Shown here one piece after another: positions 54,876-63,177 of a stretch of DNA of 64,000 nt. The stretch covers positions 1 to 64,000 of the forward strand of contig NZ_JOEM01000029.1 in assembly GCF_000718135.1 (NCBI RefSeq). The letters run 5' to 3'. Origin of the DNA: Streptomyces cyaneofuscatus. GTDB lineage: Bacteria > Actinomycetota > Actinomycetes > Streptomycetales > Streptomycetaceae. The position numbers were made by a program, and so were the translations under genes. Position 1 is the stretch's first letter. Each line of letters begins with the position of its first letter. The notes beneath the pieces were generated by a model. That model searched no databases. It was not told the DNA's origin and saw nothing but the letters and a program-made list of their open reading frames with translations.

Positions 54876-54908
54876 AGCCGGTCCGCCGTGATGCTTGGCG
54901 GACCGGCT
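54876..54908. terminator. Terminator between the exonuclease gene and tRNA-Val 1
   Basis: A perfect 12-bp stem (54876-54887 with 54897-54908) sits between the convergent 3' ends, eight bases from the tRNA 3' end. Confidence 0.8.
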
Positions 54909-54913
54909 CTCCC

Positions 54914-54990
54914 GGTGGGCGATACTGGGTTCGAACCAGTGACCTCTTCGGTGTGAACGAAGCGCTCTCCCACTGAGCTAATCGCCCGGG
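54914..54990. repeat. 77-bp direct repeat, copy 1 (tRNA-Val)
   Basis: Identical over 77 bp to 57785-57861 and in the same orientation; it contains the whole tRNA gene plus two to three flanking bases each side. Confidence 0.95.
54916..54987 (-). tRNA. tRNA-Val (anticodon CAC), copy 1
   Basis: 72 nt, cloverleaf: acceptor GGGCGAT/ATCGCCC with discriminator A, D-loop AGCTCAGTGGGAGAGC, anticodon stem CTTCG/CGAAG with loop TTCACAC (anticodon CAC, reads GUG), T-loop GGTTCGAACCC. CCA is not encoded. Confidence 0.96.
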
Positions 54991-55000
54991 AACGGGTTGA

Positions 55001-55030
55001 ACCATACAGGGCTCGGCGGGCTTCGTTCAA
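55001..55030 (-). promoter_or_regulatory. Candidate promoter of tRNA-Val copy 1
   Basis: TTGAAC (55030-55025) and TATGGT (55006-55001) with 18-bp spacing would start transcription a few bases before the tRNA 5' end. Confidence 0.55.
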
Positions 55031-55147
55031 ACCGCTTCCGGCCGGGCGGTCCCGGGGCGCACGCGGAACGTACACAGGCGCGGAAACGCGGAAACTGAGT
55101 ATCCGAGCGCATGTACGACGCGGAGGGCCCGGGCGACACTCCCGTAC

Positions 55148-57694
55148 ATGGAACATGTGCCGCCGCCCGCCGAGGAACTGGCGCTCCTCGACCGAGAACT
55201 GGCTCAGCTGGACGCCCGCCGGGCCCACCTGCTGACCCGTCGCGCCTGGCTGGTCAGCGCGTTGCAGCCGCAGGCACCGCAGGCGCCGAACGCGCCCCGC
55301 TGGCATACGCCGCCCGTCGGCCAGGGCTGGGCTCCGGGGCAGCCGTGGTCGGCGGCGCCCCGGGCCGCGAAGCCGTCCGGACCGCCGCGCAGCGCGCAGA
55401 ACGTGCTGCTGACGCTCGGCGGTCTGCTGCTGACGGTCGCGGCCGTCGCGTTCACCCTCGTCAGCTGGGGCTCCATGGGCATCGGCGGCCGGTCGGCCGT
55501 CCTGGCGCTGGTGACCCTGGCCGCCCTCGCGGCCCCGGTGGTCCTGCTGCGCCGGAAGCTCGCGGCCACGGCGGAGGCGCTGGCTGCGCTCGCCCTGGTC
55601 CTCACACTGCTGGACACCTACGCGGTCCACGCGGTCGCGGCGCCGGACGCCGACGGGCTCACCTTCACCGCCGTGGCCTCGGCGGTGCTCGCCGCGCTCT
55701 GGGCGGCCTACGGCCTGGCCCTGGGCAAGCTGCACCTGCCGCTGCCCGCGGCCGTGTTCTTCGTCCAGTGGCCGCTGCTGCTGGGCGCCTGGGCGGCGGG
55801 TGCTCCGGCGATCGTGGTCGGCTGGGCGCTGCTGGTGACGGCTGTGGTGGACGGCGCGATCGCGCTGTGGGGCAAGGGCCTGGGCGTACGGGTCACGGCG
55901 GGCATCGGCCTGGCCGTGATGGGGTCCGCCGCGCTGCTGACGGGGCTCGGCGAGTCCCTGACGGCCGGCGGTCCGCTCGGGGCCGTGCTGCCGGGCGCGC
56001 TGCTGCTGACGGCGGCCGTGGCGGCCCTGGCCGGGGCGTGGCGCGCCCCGAACGGCTATGCCCAGGCGGGCGGTGTGGTGGCCGGTCTGGCGGCGGTGGC
56101 GGCGGTGGGCGGCGTGCTGCGGGCGGCGGTGCCGGGCATGTGGCACGTTCCGGTGTACCTGCTTTGCGGCCTGGCCCTGCTGTCCGTCGTACGGGCACCG
56201 CTGCCGCGTAGCGCCGGGCGCGGGGTGCTGGCGGCGGCGGGCGCGGTGGTGGCGGGCGCGCTGCTGTGGGCGGTGCCTCCGGTCGCGGCGGTGCTGCTGG
56301 GGCCGGTCGAGCTGGTCGCCGAGGTGTGGGCGGGGGCGCCGGACGGGTTCCGGGGCGCGCTCGGGGAGTCGATGAGGTGGTCGGAGTCGGCTGCGGCTCC
56401 GGTGGTGCTCGCGGTGGTGGCGGGGCTGCTCGGGGCGGCGTACCGGTGGTGGCCGTCGCTGGTGCGGGTCGCCGCTCCGCTGGTCACGCCGGGGGCGACG
56501 GCGCGCGGTGCGGCGGGCGCGGGGGCGCTGGCCCTCGGCTGGGGGACGCTGCTGCTGGCGGCGGCGACGCTGGGTGTGCCGTACCCGGTCGCGGTGGCCC
56601 TGGAGACGGTGCTGGTGGCGGGGCTGCTGCTGGTGGCGGTCCGGGGTGCGGAGCTGGGCGCCGGGGACGCGGGGACGGGTGAGGGCGGCGGTGCCGGGGC
56701 GGGAGCGGGGGCTGCGGGCGGTGGCCAGTCCGCCGTGGCGGTGACCGCGCTCGTGGCCGCTGTCGGCGGGGCGGTGAGCGTGGGGCTGCTGTCGCTCGCC
56801 GCGGAGGCGGCGACGTACGCGGTGTTCGGGGCGCTGGTGGTCCTGTTCGCGGGGGCGGCGCTGCGGACGCGGGCGGTGGTGGAGCAGGCGGTGTTCGCGG
56901 TGGCCGCGGTGGTGTGGGGCACGGTCCTGACCGGGTGTGCGGCCCGCTCCCTGGAGCTCGCCCCGCACGAGGCCGCGCCGCTGCTGCTCGTGGTGCCCGC
57001 GGTGACGGTGCTGCTGGGGGCGCGGCTGCGGCTGCACCCGGTGGCGTTGCCGGTGGAGCTGGCCGGGGCGCTGGGTGCGCTGGTGGCCGTCGGGCTCGCG
57101 GTGGCGGATGCGCCGTTCCTGGCGCTGGTGCTCGCCCTGTGCGGGGTGCTGGCGGCGGGGGCGGCCGTGCGCCCGGAGCGGCGGCCGGCGGCGGGGTACG
57201 TGGCGGCGGTGCTGTTCGTGGCGGCGACCTGGGTCCGGCTGGCGGCGTCGGAGGTGTCGGCCCCGGAGGCGTACACCCTGCCGGTGACGGTGCCCGCCCT
57301 GGTCGTCGGCGTACTGCGGCGGCGCAAGGACCCCGAGGCGTCCTCCTGGACGGCGTACGGGCCGGGGCTCGCGGCGACGCTGCTGCCGAGCCTGGCCGTG
57401 GCCTGGACCGACCCCGACTGGGTGCGGCCGCTGCTGCTGGGCGTGGCGGCGCTGGTGATCACGTTGCTGGGGGCGAAGTACCGGCTCCGTGCGCTGCTGC
57501 TGCTCGGCGGCGCGGTGCTGGCCCTGGACACCCTGCACGAGCTGGCGCCGTACGTCGTCCAGGTGGCCGGCGCCCTGCCGCGCTGGCTGCCGCCGGCGCT
57601 GGCCGGGCTGCTGCTGCTGGCCGTGGGGGCCACGTACGAGCAGCGGCTGCGCGACGCGCGCAAGCTGAAGGACCTGCTGGGCCGGATGCGGTGA
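55148..57694 (+). CDS. Large polytopic membrane protein
   Basis: 848 aa. An N-terminal short coiled helix (LLDRELAQLDARRAHLLTRRAWL) and a Pro-rich linker to about residue 85 precede some 20 hydrophobic Ala/Val/Leu/Gly segments to the end; the last residues are basic (RDARKLKDLLGRMR). I recognise it as the actinobacterial SCO7613-C-terminal-like membrane protein type. No transport or enzyme motif. It is flanked on both sides by identical tRNA-Val genes. Confidence 0.82.
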   Translation: MEHVPPPAEELALLDRELAQLDARRAHLLTRRAWLVSALQPQAPQAPNAPRWHTPPVGQGWAPGQPWSAAPRAAKPSGPPRSAQNVLLTLGGLLLTVAAVAFTLVSWGSMGIGGRSAVLALVTLAALAAPVVLLRRKLAATAEALAALALVLTLLDTYAVHAVAAPDADGLTFTAVASAVLAALWAAYGLALGKLHLPLPAAVFFVQWPLLLGAWAAGAPAIVVGWALLVTAVVDGAIALWGKGLGVRVTAGIGLAVMGSAALLTGLGESLTAGGPLGAVLPGALLLTAAVAALAGAWRAPNGYAQAGGVVAGLAAVAAVGGVLRAAVPGMWHVPVYLLCGLALLSVVRAPLPRSAGRGVLAAAGAVVAGALLWAVPPVAAVLLGPVELVAEVWAGAPDGFRGALGESMRWSESAAAPVVLAVVAGLLGAAYRWWPSLVRVAAPLVTPGATARGAAGAGALALGWGTLLLAAATLGVPYPVAVALETVLVAGLLLVAVRGAELGAGDAGTGEGGGAGAGAGAAGGGQSAVAVTALVAAVGGAVSVGLLSLAAEAATYAVFGALVVLFAGAALRTRAVVEQAVFAVAAVVWGTVLTGCAARSLELAPHEAAPLLLVVPAVTVLLGARLRLHPVALPVELAGALGALVAVGLAVADAPFLALVLALCGVLAAGAAVRPERRPAAGYVAAVLFVAATWVRLAASEVSAPEAYTLPVTVPALVVGVLRRRKDPEASSWTAYGPGLAATLLPSLAVAWTDPDWVRPLLLGVAALVITLLGAKYRLRALLLLGGAVLALDTLHELAPYVVQVAGALPRWLPPALAGLLLLAVGATYEQRLRDARKLKDLLGRMR

Positions 57695-57740
57695 GCGGTC
57701 CCCGGTCCGGGACCCTGCGGGGTCCCGGACCGGGGAAACG

Positions 57741-57780
57741 CAGAGGCCCCCGAGACTTTTCCAAGTCTCGGGGGCCTCTG
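57741..57780. terminator. Bidirectional terminator between the membrane gene and tRNA-Val 2
   Basis: A perfect 17-bp stem (57741-57757 with 57764-57780) with loop TTTCCA, seven bases from the tRNA 3' end. Confidence 0.9.
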
Positions 57781-57784
57781 TCCG

Positions 57785-57861
57785 GGTGGGCGATACTGGG
57801 TTCGAACCAGTGACCTCTTCGGTGTGAACGAAGCGCTCTCCCACTGAGCTAATCGCCCGGG
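57785..57861. repeat. 77-bp direct repeat, copy 2 (tRNA-Val)
   Basis: Second identical copy of 54914-54990, 2,871 bp away. Confidence 0.95.
57787..57858 (-). tRNA. tRNA-Val (anticodon CAC), copy 2
   Basis: Sequence identical to copy 1 in all 72 nt. Its upstream DNA differs; TAATGT (57877-57872) could be a -10, but no matching -35 is clear. Confidence 0.96.
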
Positions 57862-57936
57862 CGCACCGCAAACATTACCCCATGTCAGCGGTGCCCCTGG
57901 ACCGTCCCCGGCACTGCCCGCCGGCCGTCCGCGGTG

Positions 57937-58401
57937 CTACTCGCCGACCGTCCACGGCAGGGCGAGGCCGAACTTCCAGACGTAGATCCCGACCAGCACC
58001 GCCATGATCACCAGCCCCACCGTGGTGAGGATGATGTTGCGCCGCCGGACCTTGGGATCCAGCGCCCGCTGGGCGGCCTCGGTGACCTTGCGCTTGGTCC
58101 AGCGCAGCACCAGCTGGGCCCAGACGAACTCGGTCGCCCAGATCGCCATACCGCCGAAGATCACCAGCCAGCCGGGCCCCGGCAGCACCAGCATCAGCAC
58201 ACCGGCCACCACCACGCCCAGGCCGACGACGAAGACGCCGACCTGCCAGCTCAGGTGCAACGGCTTCGACGCCTTGATGAAGCCCGGCGCCCGCGATCCC
58301 AGCTCGCGTTCCACCTTTTCCGCCTTGGTCGTGCCCCCCGGAGCGGACTCCGGGGACGCCTTCTCGGCGGCCTCGATCCGCTCGTCACTCTCCGCATTCA
58401 T
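57937..58401 (-). CDS. PGPGW-type (TIGR02611) membrane protein
   Basis: 154 aa from ATG 58401. A charged cytoplasmic N-terminus (about 48 residues) is followed by two adjacent helices around LPGPGWLVIFGG, an RWTKRK basic loop, and a last helix ending GLALPWTVGE. The PGPGW motif defines a small actinobacterial membrane family of unknown function. It diverges from ssgB with 190 bp between. Confidence 0.87.
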   Translation of the reverse strand: MNAESDERIEAAEKASPESAPGGTTKAEKVERELGSRAPGFIKASKPLHLSWQVGVFVVGLGVVVAGVLMLVLPGPGWLVIFGGMAIWATEFVWAQLVLRWTKRKVTEAAQRALDPKVRRRNIILTTVGLVIMAVLVGIYVWKFGLALPWTVGE

Positions 58402-58505
58402 GGAGCTCAACCTACCCGACCCGTCGTCGTCACTTGAATGGGCGCATGACTCAAAGTTACACACCGCTGGGCGAGGGACCCGAAGCATCACAAATGGGTC
58501 AGAGG

Positions 58506-58527
58506 GGTTTACAACGCCACCGTAGGT
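58506..58527 (+). promoter_or_regulatory. Candidate sigma-H-type promoter of ssgB
   Basis: GGTTT (58506-58510) and GTAGGT (58522-58527) resemble the GTTT/GGGTA-type elements of the stress sigma factor known to drive ssgB in S. coelicolor. They lie about 65 bp before the start codon. Confidence 0.5.
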
Positions 58528-58591
58528 GGCATGTCGATTTCGCCGACGTGCGAATCCCCGAGCGCACACTGAGCGAAAGGCCCTGGCGCTT

Positions 58592-59005
58592 ATGAACACC
58601 ACGGTCAGCTGCGAGCTGCACCTGCGCCTCGTTGTGTCGAGCGAGTCCTCACTGCCTGTACCCGCGGGCCTGCGGTATGACACGGCCGATCCCTATGCCG
58701 TGCACGCCACCTTCCACACCGGAGCGGAGGAGACGGTCGAGTGGGTTTTCGCCCGTGACCTCCTTGCCGAGGGGCTGCACCGGCCCACCGGCACCGGAGA
58801 CGTCCGCGTCTGGCCATCTCGTAGTCACGGTCAAGGCGTCGTATGCATCGCCCTGAGCTCTCCAGAGGGAGAGGCCCTGCTCGAAGCTCCGGCGCGAGCC
58901 CTGGAGTCGTTCCTGAAAAGGACCGACGCCGCGGTTCCGCCCGGCACCGAGCATCGTCACTTCGATCTCGACACGGAGCTCTCCCACATCCTGGCCGAGA
59001 GCTGA
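58592..59005 (+). CDS. ssgB: Sporulation-specific cell division protein SsgB
   Basis: 137 aa from ATG 58592 (MNTTVSCELHLRLVVSS). The sequence matches my memory of S. coelicolor SsgB almost residue for residue, including VPAGLRYDTADPYAVHATFH and the C-terminus DLDTELSHILAES. SsgB is recruited by SsgA and positions FtsZ for sporulation septation. GCGAAAGG lies upstream. It is followed by a perfect 20-bp terminator. Confidence 0.98.
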   Translation: MNTTVSCELHLRLVVSSESSLPVPAGLRYDTADPYAVHATFHTGAEETVEWVFARDLLAEGLHRPTGTGDVRVWPSRSHGQGVVCIALSSPEGEALLEAPARALESFLKRTDAAVPPGTEHRHFDLDTELSHILAES

Positions 59006-59077
59006 GCCAGGCCGAGAGCTGCCCGGCGCCGTCCGACTCGGGGAGACGGCGTCGCGCGGACAACCACATAAGGCAGA

Positions 59078-59123
59078 CACCGGCGCCGTCACCGCGGAAT
59101 CCACCGCGGTGACGGCGCCGGTG
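59078..59123 (+). terminator. Terminator of ssgB
   Basis: A perfect 20-bp stem (59078-59097 with 59104-59123) with loop AATCCA, 72 bp after the stop. The remaining 150 bp before the next gene show nothing else clear. Confidence 0.9.
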
Positions 59124-59273
59124 CGTGCGCCACGCCCCCAGGAGCAGGTCAGTGGCCTTGGAGGCCCTTCTCCTCCCCCGCAGGCCCGCACCGGGCCGGG
59201 GAGCGGCCCGGTGAGCCAGTAGAGTCAGCCGCCATCGGCGGGCGCCCGCCCGCCGGAGGCCAGGGAGCGAAGC

Positions 59274-59876
59274 GTGCTGATCCCTCACGACACCCGGATC
59301 GCCCTCGACACGGTGGTCGATCTGGTGAACACCGCACCGGAGAGCGAGCCACCCGACGACGGCTCCGGCCCGACGGACGGAATCGTGGACGAGCCGGAGG
59401 ACGGGCTCGCCGACCTCCCGGCGCTGTACGCCTTCGCCGAGCGCCACCACATCAGCGGCGTCGGCACCCTCGGCGAGAAGGACCTCGAAGCGGTGCAGGC
59501 CGTACGGAGCCGCTTCGCCGAGGTCTTCGCCGCGCCCGACGCCCGTACGGCGGCCGACCTCGTGAACCGGCTCGTCGCCGCGGCCGGGACCACGCCCCAG
59601 CTCACCGACCACGACGGCTACGACTGGCACGTGCACTACTTCGCCCCGGACGCCTCGCTCTCCGACCACCTCGCGGCCGACTGCGGCATGGCGCTGGCCT
59701 TCATCATCGTGGCCGGCGAGCAGGAGCGGCTGCGGCGCTGCGAGGCGCCCGACTGCGGGCGCGCCTTCGTCGACCTCTCGCGCAACCGCTCCCGGCGCTA
59801 CTGCTCCAGCCGCACCTGCGGCAACCGGCTCCATGTCGCCGCGTACCGGGCCCGGCGCCGGGAGGCCGGGGCATGA
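59274..59876 (+). CDS. CGNR zinc-finger / ABATE-domain putative regulator
   Basis: 200 aa from GTG 59274, with AGGGAG upstream. The N-terminal ABATE-like domain has the DLVNT segment, and a C-terminal four-Cys zinc finger contains the name-giving CGNR (CEAPDCGRAF, YCSSRTCGNRLHVAAYRARR). These are thought to be stress-linked transcription regulators. An unusual acidic insertion (SEPPDDGSGPTDGIVDEPEDG) splits the N-terminal domain. Confidence 0.88.
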   Translation: MLIPHDTRIALDTVVDLVNTAPESEPPDDGSGPTDGIVDEPEDGLADLPALYAFAERHHISGVGTLGEKDLEAVQAVRSRFAEVFAAPDARTAADLVNRLVAAAGTTPQLTDHDGYDWHVHYFAPDASLSDHLAADCGMALAFIIVAGEQERLRRCEAPDCGRAFVDLSRNRSRRYCSSRTCGNRLHVAAYRARRREAGA

Positions 59877-59887
59877 CAGGCGCAGGC

Positions 59888-60043
59888 TCATAACAGGAAC
59901 AGGTCATGCAGCGCCGCCATCAGCAGCAGACTCCCGACGACCGTCAGGAAGATCATCAGGGGTGGCTGGGAAAGCGCGAAGAGGCAGCCACGGGGCTCTT
60001 CGGCAGGGGGTGCGGGGGCTTCGCCCCGGGATGTGTCCACCAT
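59888..60043 (-). CDS. Small single-pass membrane protein, 51 aa
   Basis: ATG 60043, TGA at 59888-59890. The product MVDTSRGEAPAPPAEEPRG has a short polar N-terminus, then one convincing hydrophobic helix PPLMIFLTVVGSLLLMAALH and a short end. Third codon positions are strongly G/C. It converges with the CGNR gene with an 11-bp gap. No strong ribosome site is evident. The remaining 200 bp up to 60243 contain only a small CTGAG/CTCAG hairpin near 60220. Confidence 0.55.
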   Translation of the reverse strand: MVDTSRGEAPAPPAEEPRGCLFALSQPPLMIFLTVVGSLLLMAALHDLFLL

Positions 60044-60243
60044 CTCGGGGTGATCATGACTCACCCGCGACCCTGTTGGCGGTCAACCTGACCTATTGAC
60101 CCGGGAGTTCACCGTCCCGTGGCCCTCCGGAATCGCTCCGGCGTCCGAGATGCCGTCAGACATTCGGACCGCCGGGCGCGCGGGTCATGGTTTTTCAGCT
60201 GCCCTGCTTCCTCTGAGCTTCCTCAGAAGGTGCTTCGCTTCCC

Positions 60244-60717
60244 TCAGATGCCGTGCTTCTTCAGGATCGCCTCGATGTCGCTGAAGTCGTCACCGGGCGC
60301 CGCAGCCTCCTGCTTCTTCTTCGGCTTCGCCGCAGCCGCCGACGGAGCCGACGACGGCCGGGCCTGGCCGCCGGCGCCGAGCGAGGGCGCGGAGGCTCCC
60401 GGGGCGACGGCCTCGTTGCGCTCGGCGGCCCGCGCGGCCTTGCGCTCCGCGCGGGTGGTGCCGCTGCGGCGCTCGACGGCCCGGGTGGTCATGAAGAGCA
60501 CCCAGGCGAGGCCGAGCACGCCGAAGCCGATCCAGACGCTCGGCTTGAACGCGATGCCCGAGACCCACTCGACGACGCCGGTCAGGACGAGGCCGATCGG
60601 CACGAGGGAGTAGGCGGCGATCCTGGTCGCGGTGAGGAACCGCTTGCGGTACGCGGTGACCGCGGCGATGCCCAGGCCCGCCGCCGACGCCGCGGAACAG
60701 ATGGTCTCGGCAAGCAT
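60244..60717 (-). CDS. Small membrane protein with Ala/Lys-rich tail
   Basis: 157 aa from ATG 60717 (MLAETICSAASAAGLGIAAV). Three membrane helices (about 4-22, 33-57, 63-82) are followed by a basic segment and a disordered Ala/Pro/Lys tail ending in an acidic helix (DDFSDIEAILKKHGI), which looks like a short linear docking motif. Longer in-frame starts lack support. Function unknown; diverges from the DsbA-like gene. Confidence 0.8.
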   Translation of the reverse strand: MLAETICSAASAAGLGIAAVTAYRKRFLTATRIAAYSLVPIGLVLTGVVEWVSGIAFKPSVWIGFGVLGLAWVLFMTTRAVERRSGTTRAERKAARAAERNEAVAPGASAPSLGAGGQARPSSAPSAAAAKPKKKQEAAAPGDDFSDIEAILKKHGI

Positions 60718-60898
60718 CGGAGCCTCCAGGCGCAGGGGGAACGTCCCCTCCATCCTGCACCGACGACCGGCACAGGGGCCACGGCGCCGGTCCACTTCAG
60801 GGACATTTCAGGGCCGGACTCCTCCGCAGGTGCCGGTCACCGCCCTGGGCCGCGGGTGCCGATTGGGGTCTGCCGGTACGGCCTGAAAGACTGGTTCC

Positions 60899-61414
60899 AT
60901 GAGCGAATCCACCCCTGCGGCACCGGTCGTCCTCGACATCTGGTGCGATCTCGAATGCCCCGACTGCCACCAGGCCCTCAGCGATGTACGCGCCGTGCGC
61001 GCCCGGTACGGCGACCGCGTCGAGATCCGGCTGCGGCACTTCCCGCTGGAGAAGCACAAGCACGCCTACGCCGCGGCGCAGGCCGCCGAGGAGGCCGCCG
61101 TCCAGGGCCAGGACTGGCCGTACATCGAGGCGCTCCTGGCCAGGACCGAGGAGCTCGGGAAGGCCGGTGAGCCGGTGCTGCTCGCTGTGGCCCGTGAACT
61201 GGGCCTGGACGCCGAGGAGTTCGACACCGCGCTGATCGACGGCCGGCATCTGCTGATCGTCGACGCCGACCAGGCGGAGGGCAAGGCGATCGGGGTCACC
61301 GGCACGCCCACCTATGTCATCGGCGACGAGCGGCTGGACGGCGGCAAGAGCCAGGAAGGGCTGCGCGAGCGGATCGAGGAGATCATCGACCGCCGCCTGG
61401 CCGCACAGGACTGA
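60899..61414 (+). CDS. DsbA/FrnE-like thioredoxin-fold oxidoreductase
   Basis: 171 aa, no signal peptide, so cytoplasmic. Active site CPDC (20-23, preceded by Cys16), a helical insertion, and the cis-Pro loop GVTGTPTYVIG. Family members are thiol-disulfide oxidoreductases or isomerases. Substrate unknown. The following GNAT gene is convergent, 25 bp away. Confidence 0.88.
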   Translation: MSESTPAAPVVLDIWCDLECPDCHQALSDVRAVRARYGDRVEIRLRHFPLEKHKHAYAAAQAAEEAAVQGQDWPYIEALLARTEELGKAGEPVLLAVARELGLDAEEFDTALIDGRHLLIVDADQAEGKAIGVTGTPTYVIGDERLDGGKSQEGLRERIEEIIDRRLAAQD

Positions 61415-61439
61415 CGCGGGGCCGGACGACGGAGGCCGC

Positions 61440-62276
61440 TTACAGCGCCTTGGCCAGGTTGTACCGCGTCGTCGCGTAGCCGAGCGATTCGTACAGCCGC
61501 AGCGCCGGGGTGTTGGCCGCGAAGACGTGCAGGCCGAGCCGGTCCTGCCCCCACGAGCGGGTCTCGTCCTCGGCGAGGAGCATCAGGGCCCGCCCGAAGC
61601 CGCGGCCGCGGTGCTCCTCGCGCACCTCGACGTCGAAGACGAACCCGGCGGTCCGGCCGGGCTCCAGCTCCCGCAGGGCCAGCCAGACATGGCCGACCAC
61701 CGCGCCACCGTGGACCAGCACCCGGAACCGCACGCCCTCGGTCGCCAGCCCCTCCGCGAGGTTCCCGGCGTGGTCGGCCTCGGACTTGAGCCGGGCCTGC
61801 TCGGGCGGCACGCCCCGGTCGGTCCACTCCTGCGCGTACGACCGGACCGCCTCGCGCAGCCACTCCGCGTACTCCTGCTCGCTCATCGGCCGCGAGGTGA
61901 GGCCCTCGGGGAGGGGGACGGTGTCCGGGCCGAGGGTCTTGACCATGTTGCGGCTGCGTTCGGTGTAGCCGAGGGCGGCGGCGAGGCGTCGGGCGGGGTC
62001 GTTGTCCGCCGGCACCTCGGTCCGTACGTGGGTGCAGCCCCAGCCCCGCAGCACCTCCTCGGCGGCGAGCGCGGCGATGGTGCCCCGGCCGCGCCGGCGC
62101 CGCGCCTCGTCGACGCTGAGGGAGCGCACCACTCCGGCCGAGGCGCCGAACGCGTCGTCGGTGCTGATCGATACGGCGCCGACGGGTTGGCCGTTGTCGC
62201 ACACGTCGTAACTGCGAGCCCGCGCACCGTCGGCGCCTTGCTGGAGCGGCCCGGACGGCCGGAGTGTCGTGGTCAT
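61440..62276 (-). CDS. GNAT-family N-acetyltransferase, two GNAT-like halves
   Basis: 278 aa from ATG 62276. The N-terminal half has an acetyl-CoA-type loop SVDEARRRRGRGTIAALA and LAAALGYTERSR. The C-terminal half has EEHRGRGFGRALMLLAEDE and LRLYESLGYATTRYNLAK. The duplicated layout resembles MshD-like proteins, but identity as mycothiol synthase cannot be claimed. It lies 79 bp downstream of pabC on the same strand. Confidence 0.85.
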   Translation of the reverse strand: MTTTLRPSGPLQQGADGARARSYDVCDNGQPVGAVSISTDDAFGASAGVVRSLSVDEARRRRGRGTIAALAAEEVLRGWGCTHVRTEVPADNDPARRLAAALGYTERSRNMVKTLGPDTVPLPEGLTSRPMSEQEYAEWLREAVRSYAQEWTDRGVPPEQARLKSEADHAGNLAEGLATEGVRFRVLVHGGAVVGHVWLALRELEPGRTAGFVFDVEVREEHRGRGFGRALMLLAEDETRSWGQDRLGLHVFAANTPALRLYESLGYATTRYNLAKAL

Positions 62277-62355
62277 CAAGGGTTTGTATCCCCTGCACGG
62301 CCGCACGTCACGCGCTTTTCCGGCCCGGCGGAAAGGGCTTGCGGCCGGAAAAGGC

Positions 62356-63177
62356 TTACGGGTCCAGGTCGTTCCCGGCCCGCTCGTCGAAGATCCGCAT
62401 GGCCTTCGCCGTCACCGGCCCGGGCTCCGGCGCCAGCCTCCGGTCGTCGACGCGATGGACGGCCTGGATGTCACGGAGGGTCGAGGTCAGGAAGATCTCG
62501 TCGGCCTCGGCGAGCACCTCCATCGGCAGGTCGCTCTCCGCGGCCCCGGTCCACTCCACGGCCAGGGCCCGGGTGATCCCCGCCAGGCACCCGGAGGCGA
62601 CCGGCGGGGTGTGGATGCGGCCGTCCAGCACGACGAACACATTGGACCCGGTCCCCTCGCAGAGCCGGCCGGCCGTGTTCGGGAACAGCGCCTCGGAGGC
62701 GCCCTGCTCACGGGCCCGGGAGAGGGCGACGACGTTCTCGGCGTACGAGGTCGTCTTGAGCCCGGTGAGGGCGCCGCGCTCGTTACGGGTCCAGGGAACC
62801 GTGATCACCGCGGTGGTGTCCGGGCGGCGGCTCACCCCGTCCAGCGCGACGACGAGGCTGGGCCCGGCGGTGCCGCGGTCCGAGCCGAGCGGGGAGAGCC
62901 CTCCGGTGTACGTGATCCGCAGCCGCCCGAGGGTGACGGGGTTGGCGTCGATGACCGCCGTCGCGGCGCGCCGGACCTCGTCCAGGTCCGGGTCGGGCAG
63001 GCCGAGGCCGCGCGCGGAGCGGGTGAGGCGGTCGAGGTGGCGGGTGAGGGCGAAGGGCCGGCCCTCACTGGTGCGGACCGTCTCGAAGATGCCGTCGCCC
63101 ACGGTCAGCCCGTGGTCCAGCACCGACAGCCGGGCATCATCGGCGTCCCGCAGTCCGCCGTTGACCCAAATCCTCAT
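62356..63177 (-). CDS. pabC: Aminodeoxychorismate lyase
   Basis: 273 aa from ATG 63177, overlapping the pabB stop by four bases. Class IV PLP fold: VNGGLRDADDARLSVLDHGLTVGDG at the start, the PLP Lys in GLKTTSYAENV, and EGTGSNVFVV. It cleaves aminodeoxychorismate to 4-aminobenzoate for folate. Branched-chain or D-amino acid aminotransferases are related, but adjacency to pabB settles the role. Confidence 0.9.
   Translation of the reverse strand: MRIWVNGGLRDADDARLSVLDHGLTVGDGIFETVRTSEGRPFALTRHLDRLTRSARGLGLPDPDLDEVRRAATAVIDANPVTLGRLRITYTGGLSPLGSDRGTAGPSLVVALDGVSRRPDTTAVITVPWTRNERGALTGLKTTSYAENVVALSRAREQGASEALFPNTAGRLCEGTGSNVFVVLDGRIHTPPVASGCLAGITRALAVEWTGAAESDLPMEVLAEADEIFLTSTLRDIQAVHRVDDRRLAPEPGPVTAKAMRIFDERAGNDLDP

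Noticed and set aside
54914..57861. Integrated mobile element between the tRNA repeats
   Set aside because: No integrase, excisionase or other element gene lies between the repeats; only the duplication itself is supported.
54572..57871. 1099-codon minus-strand frame spanning both tRNAs
   Set aside because: It runs through two tRNA genes and the complement of a clear membrane-protein gene; the product is Arg/Gln/Pro low complexity.
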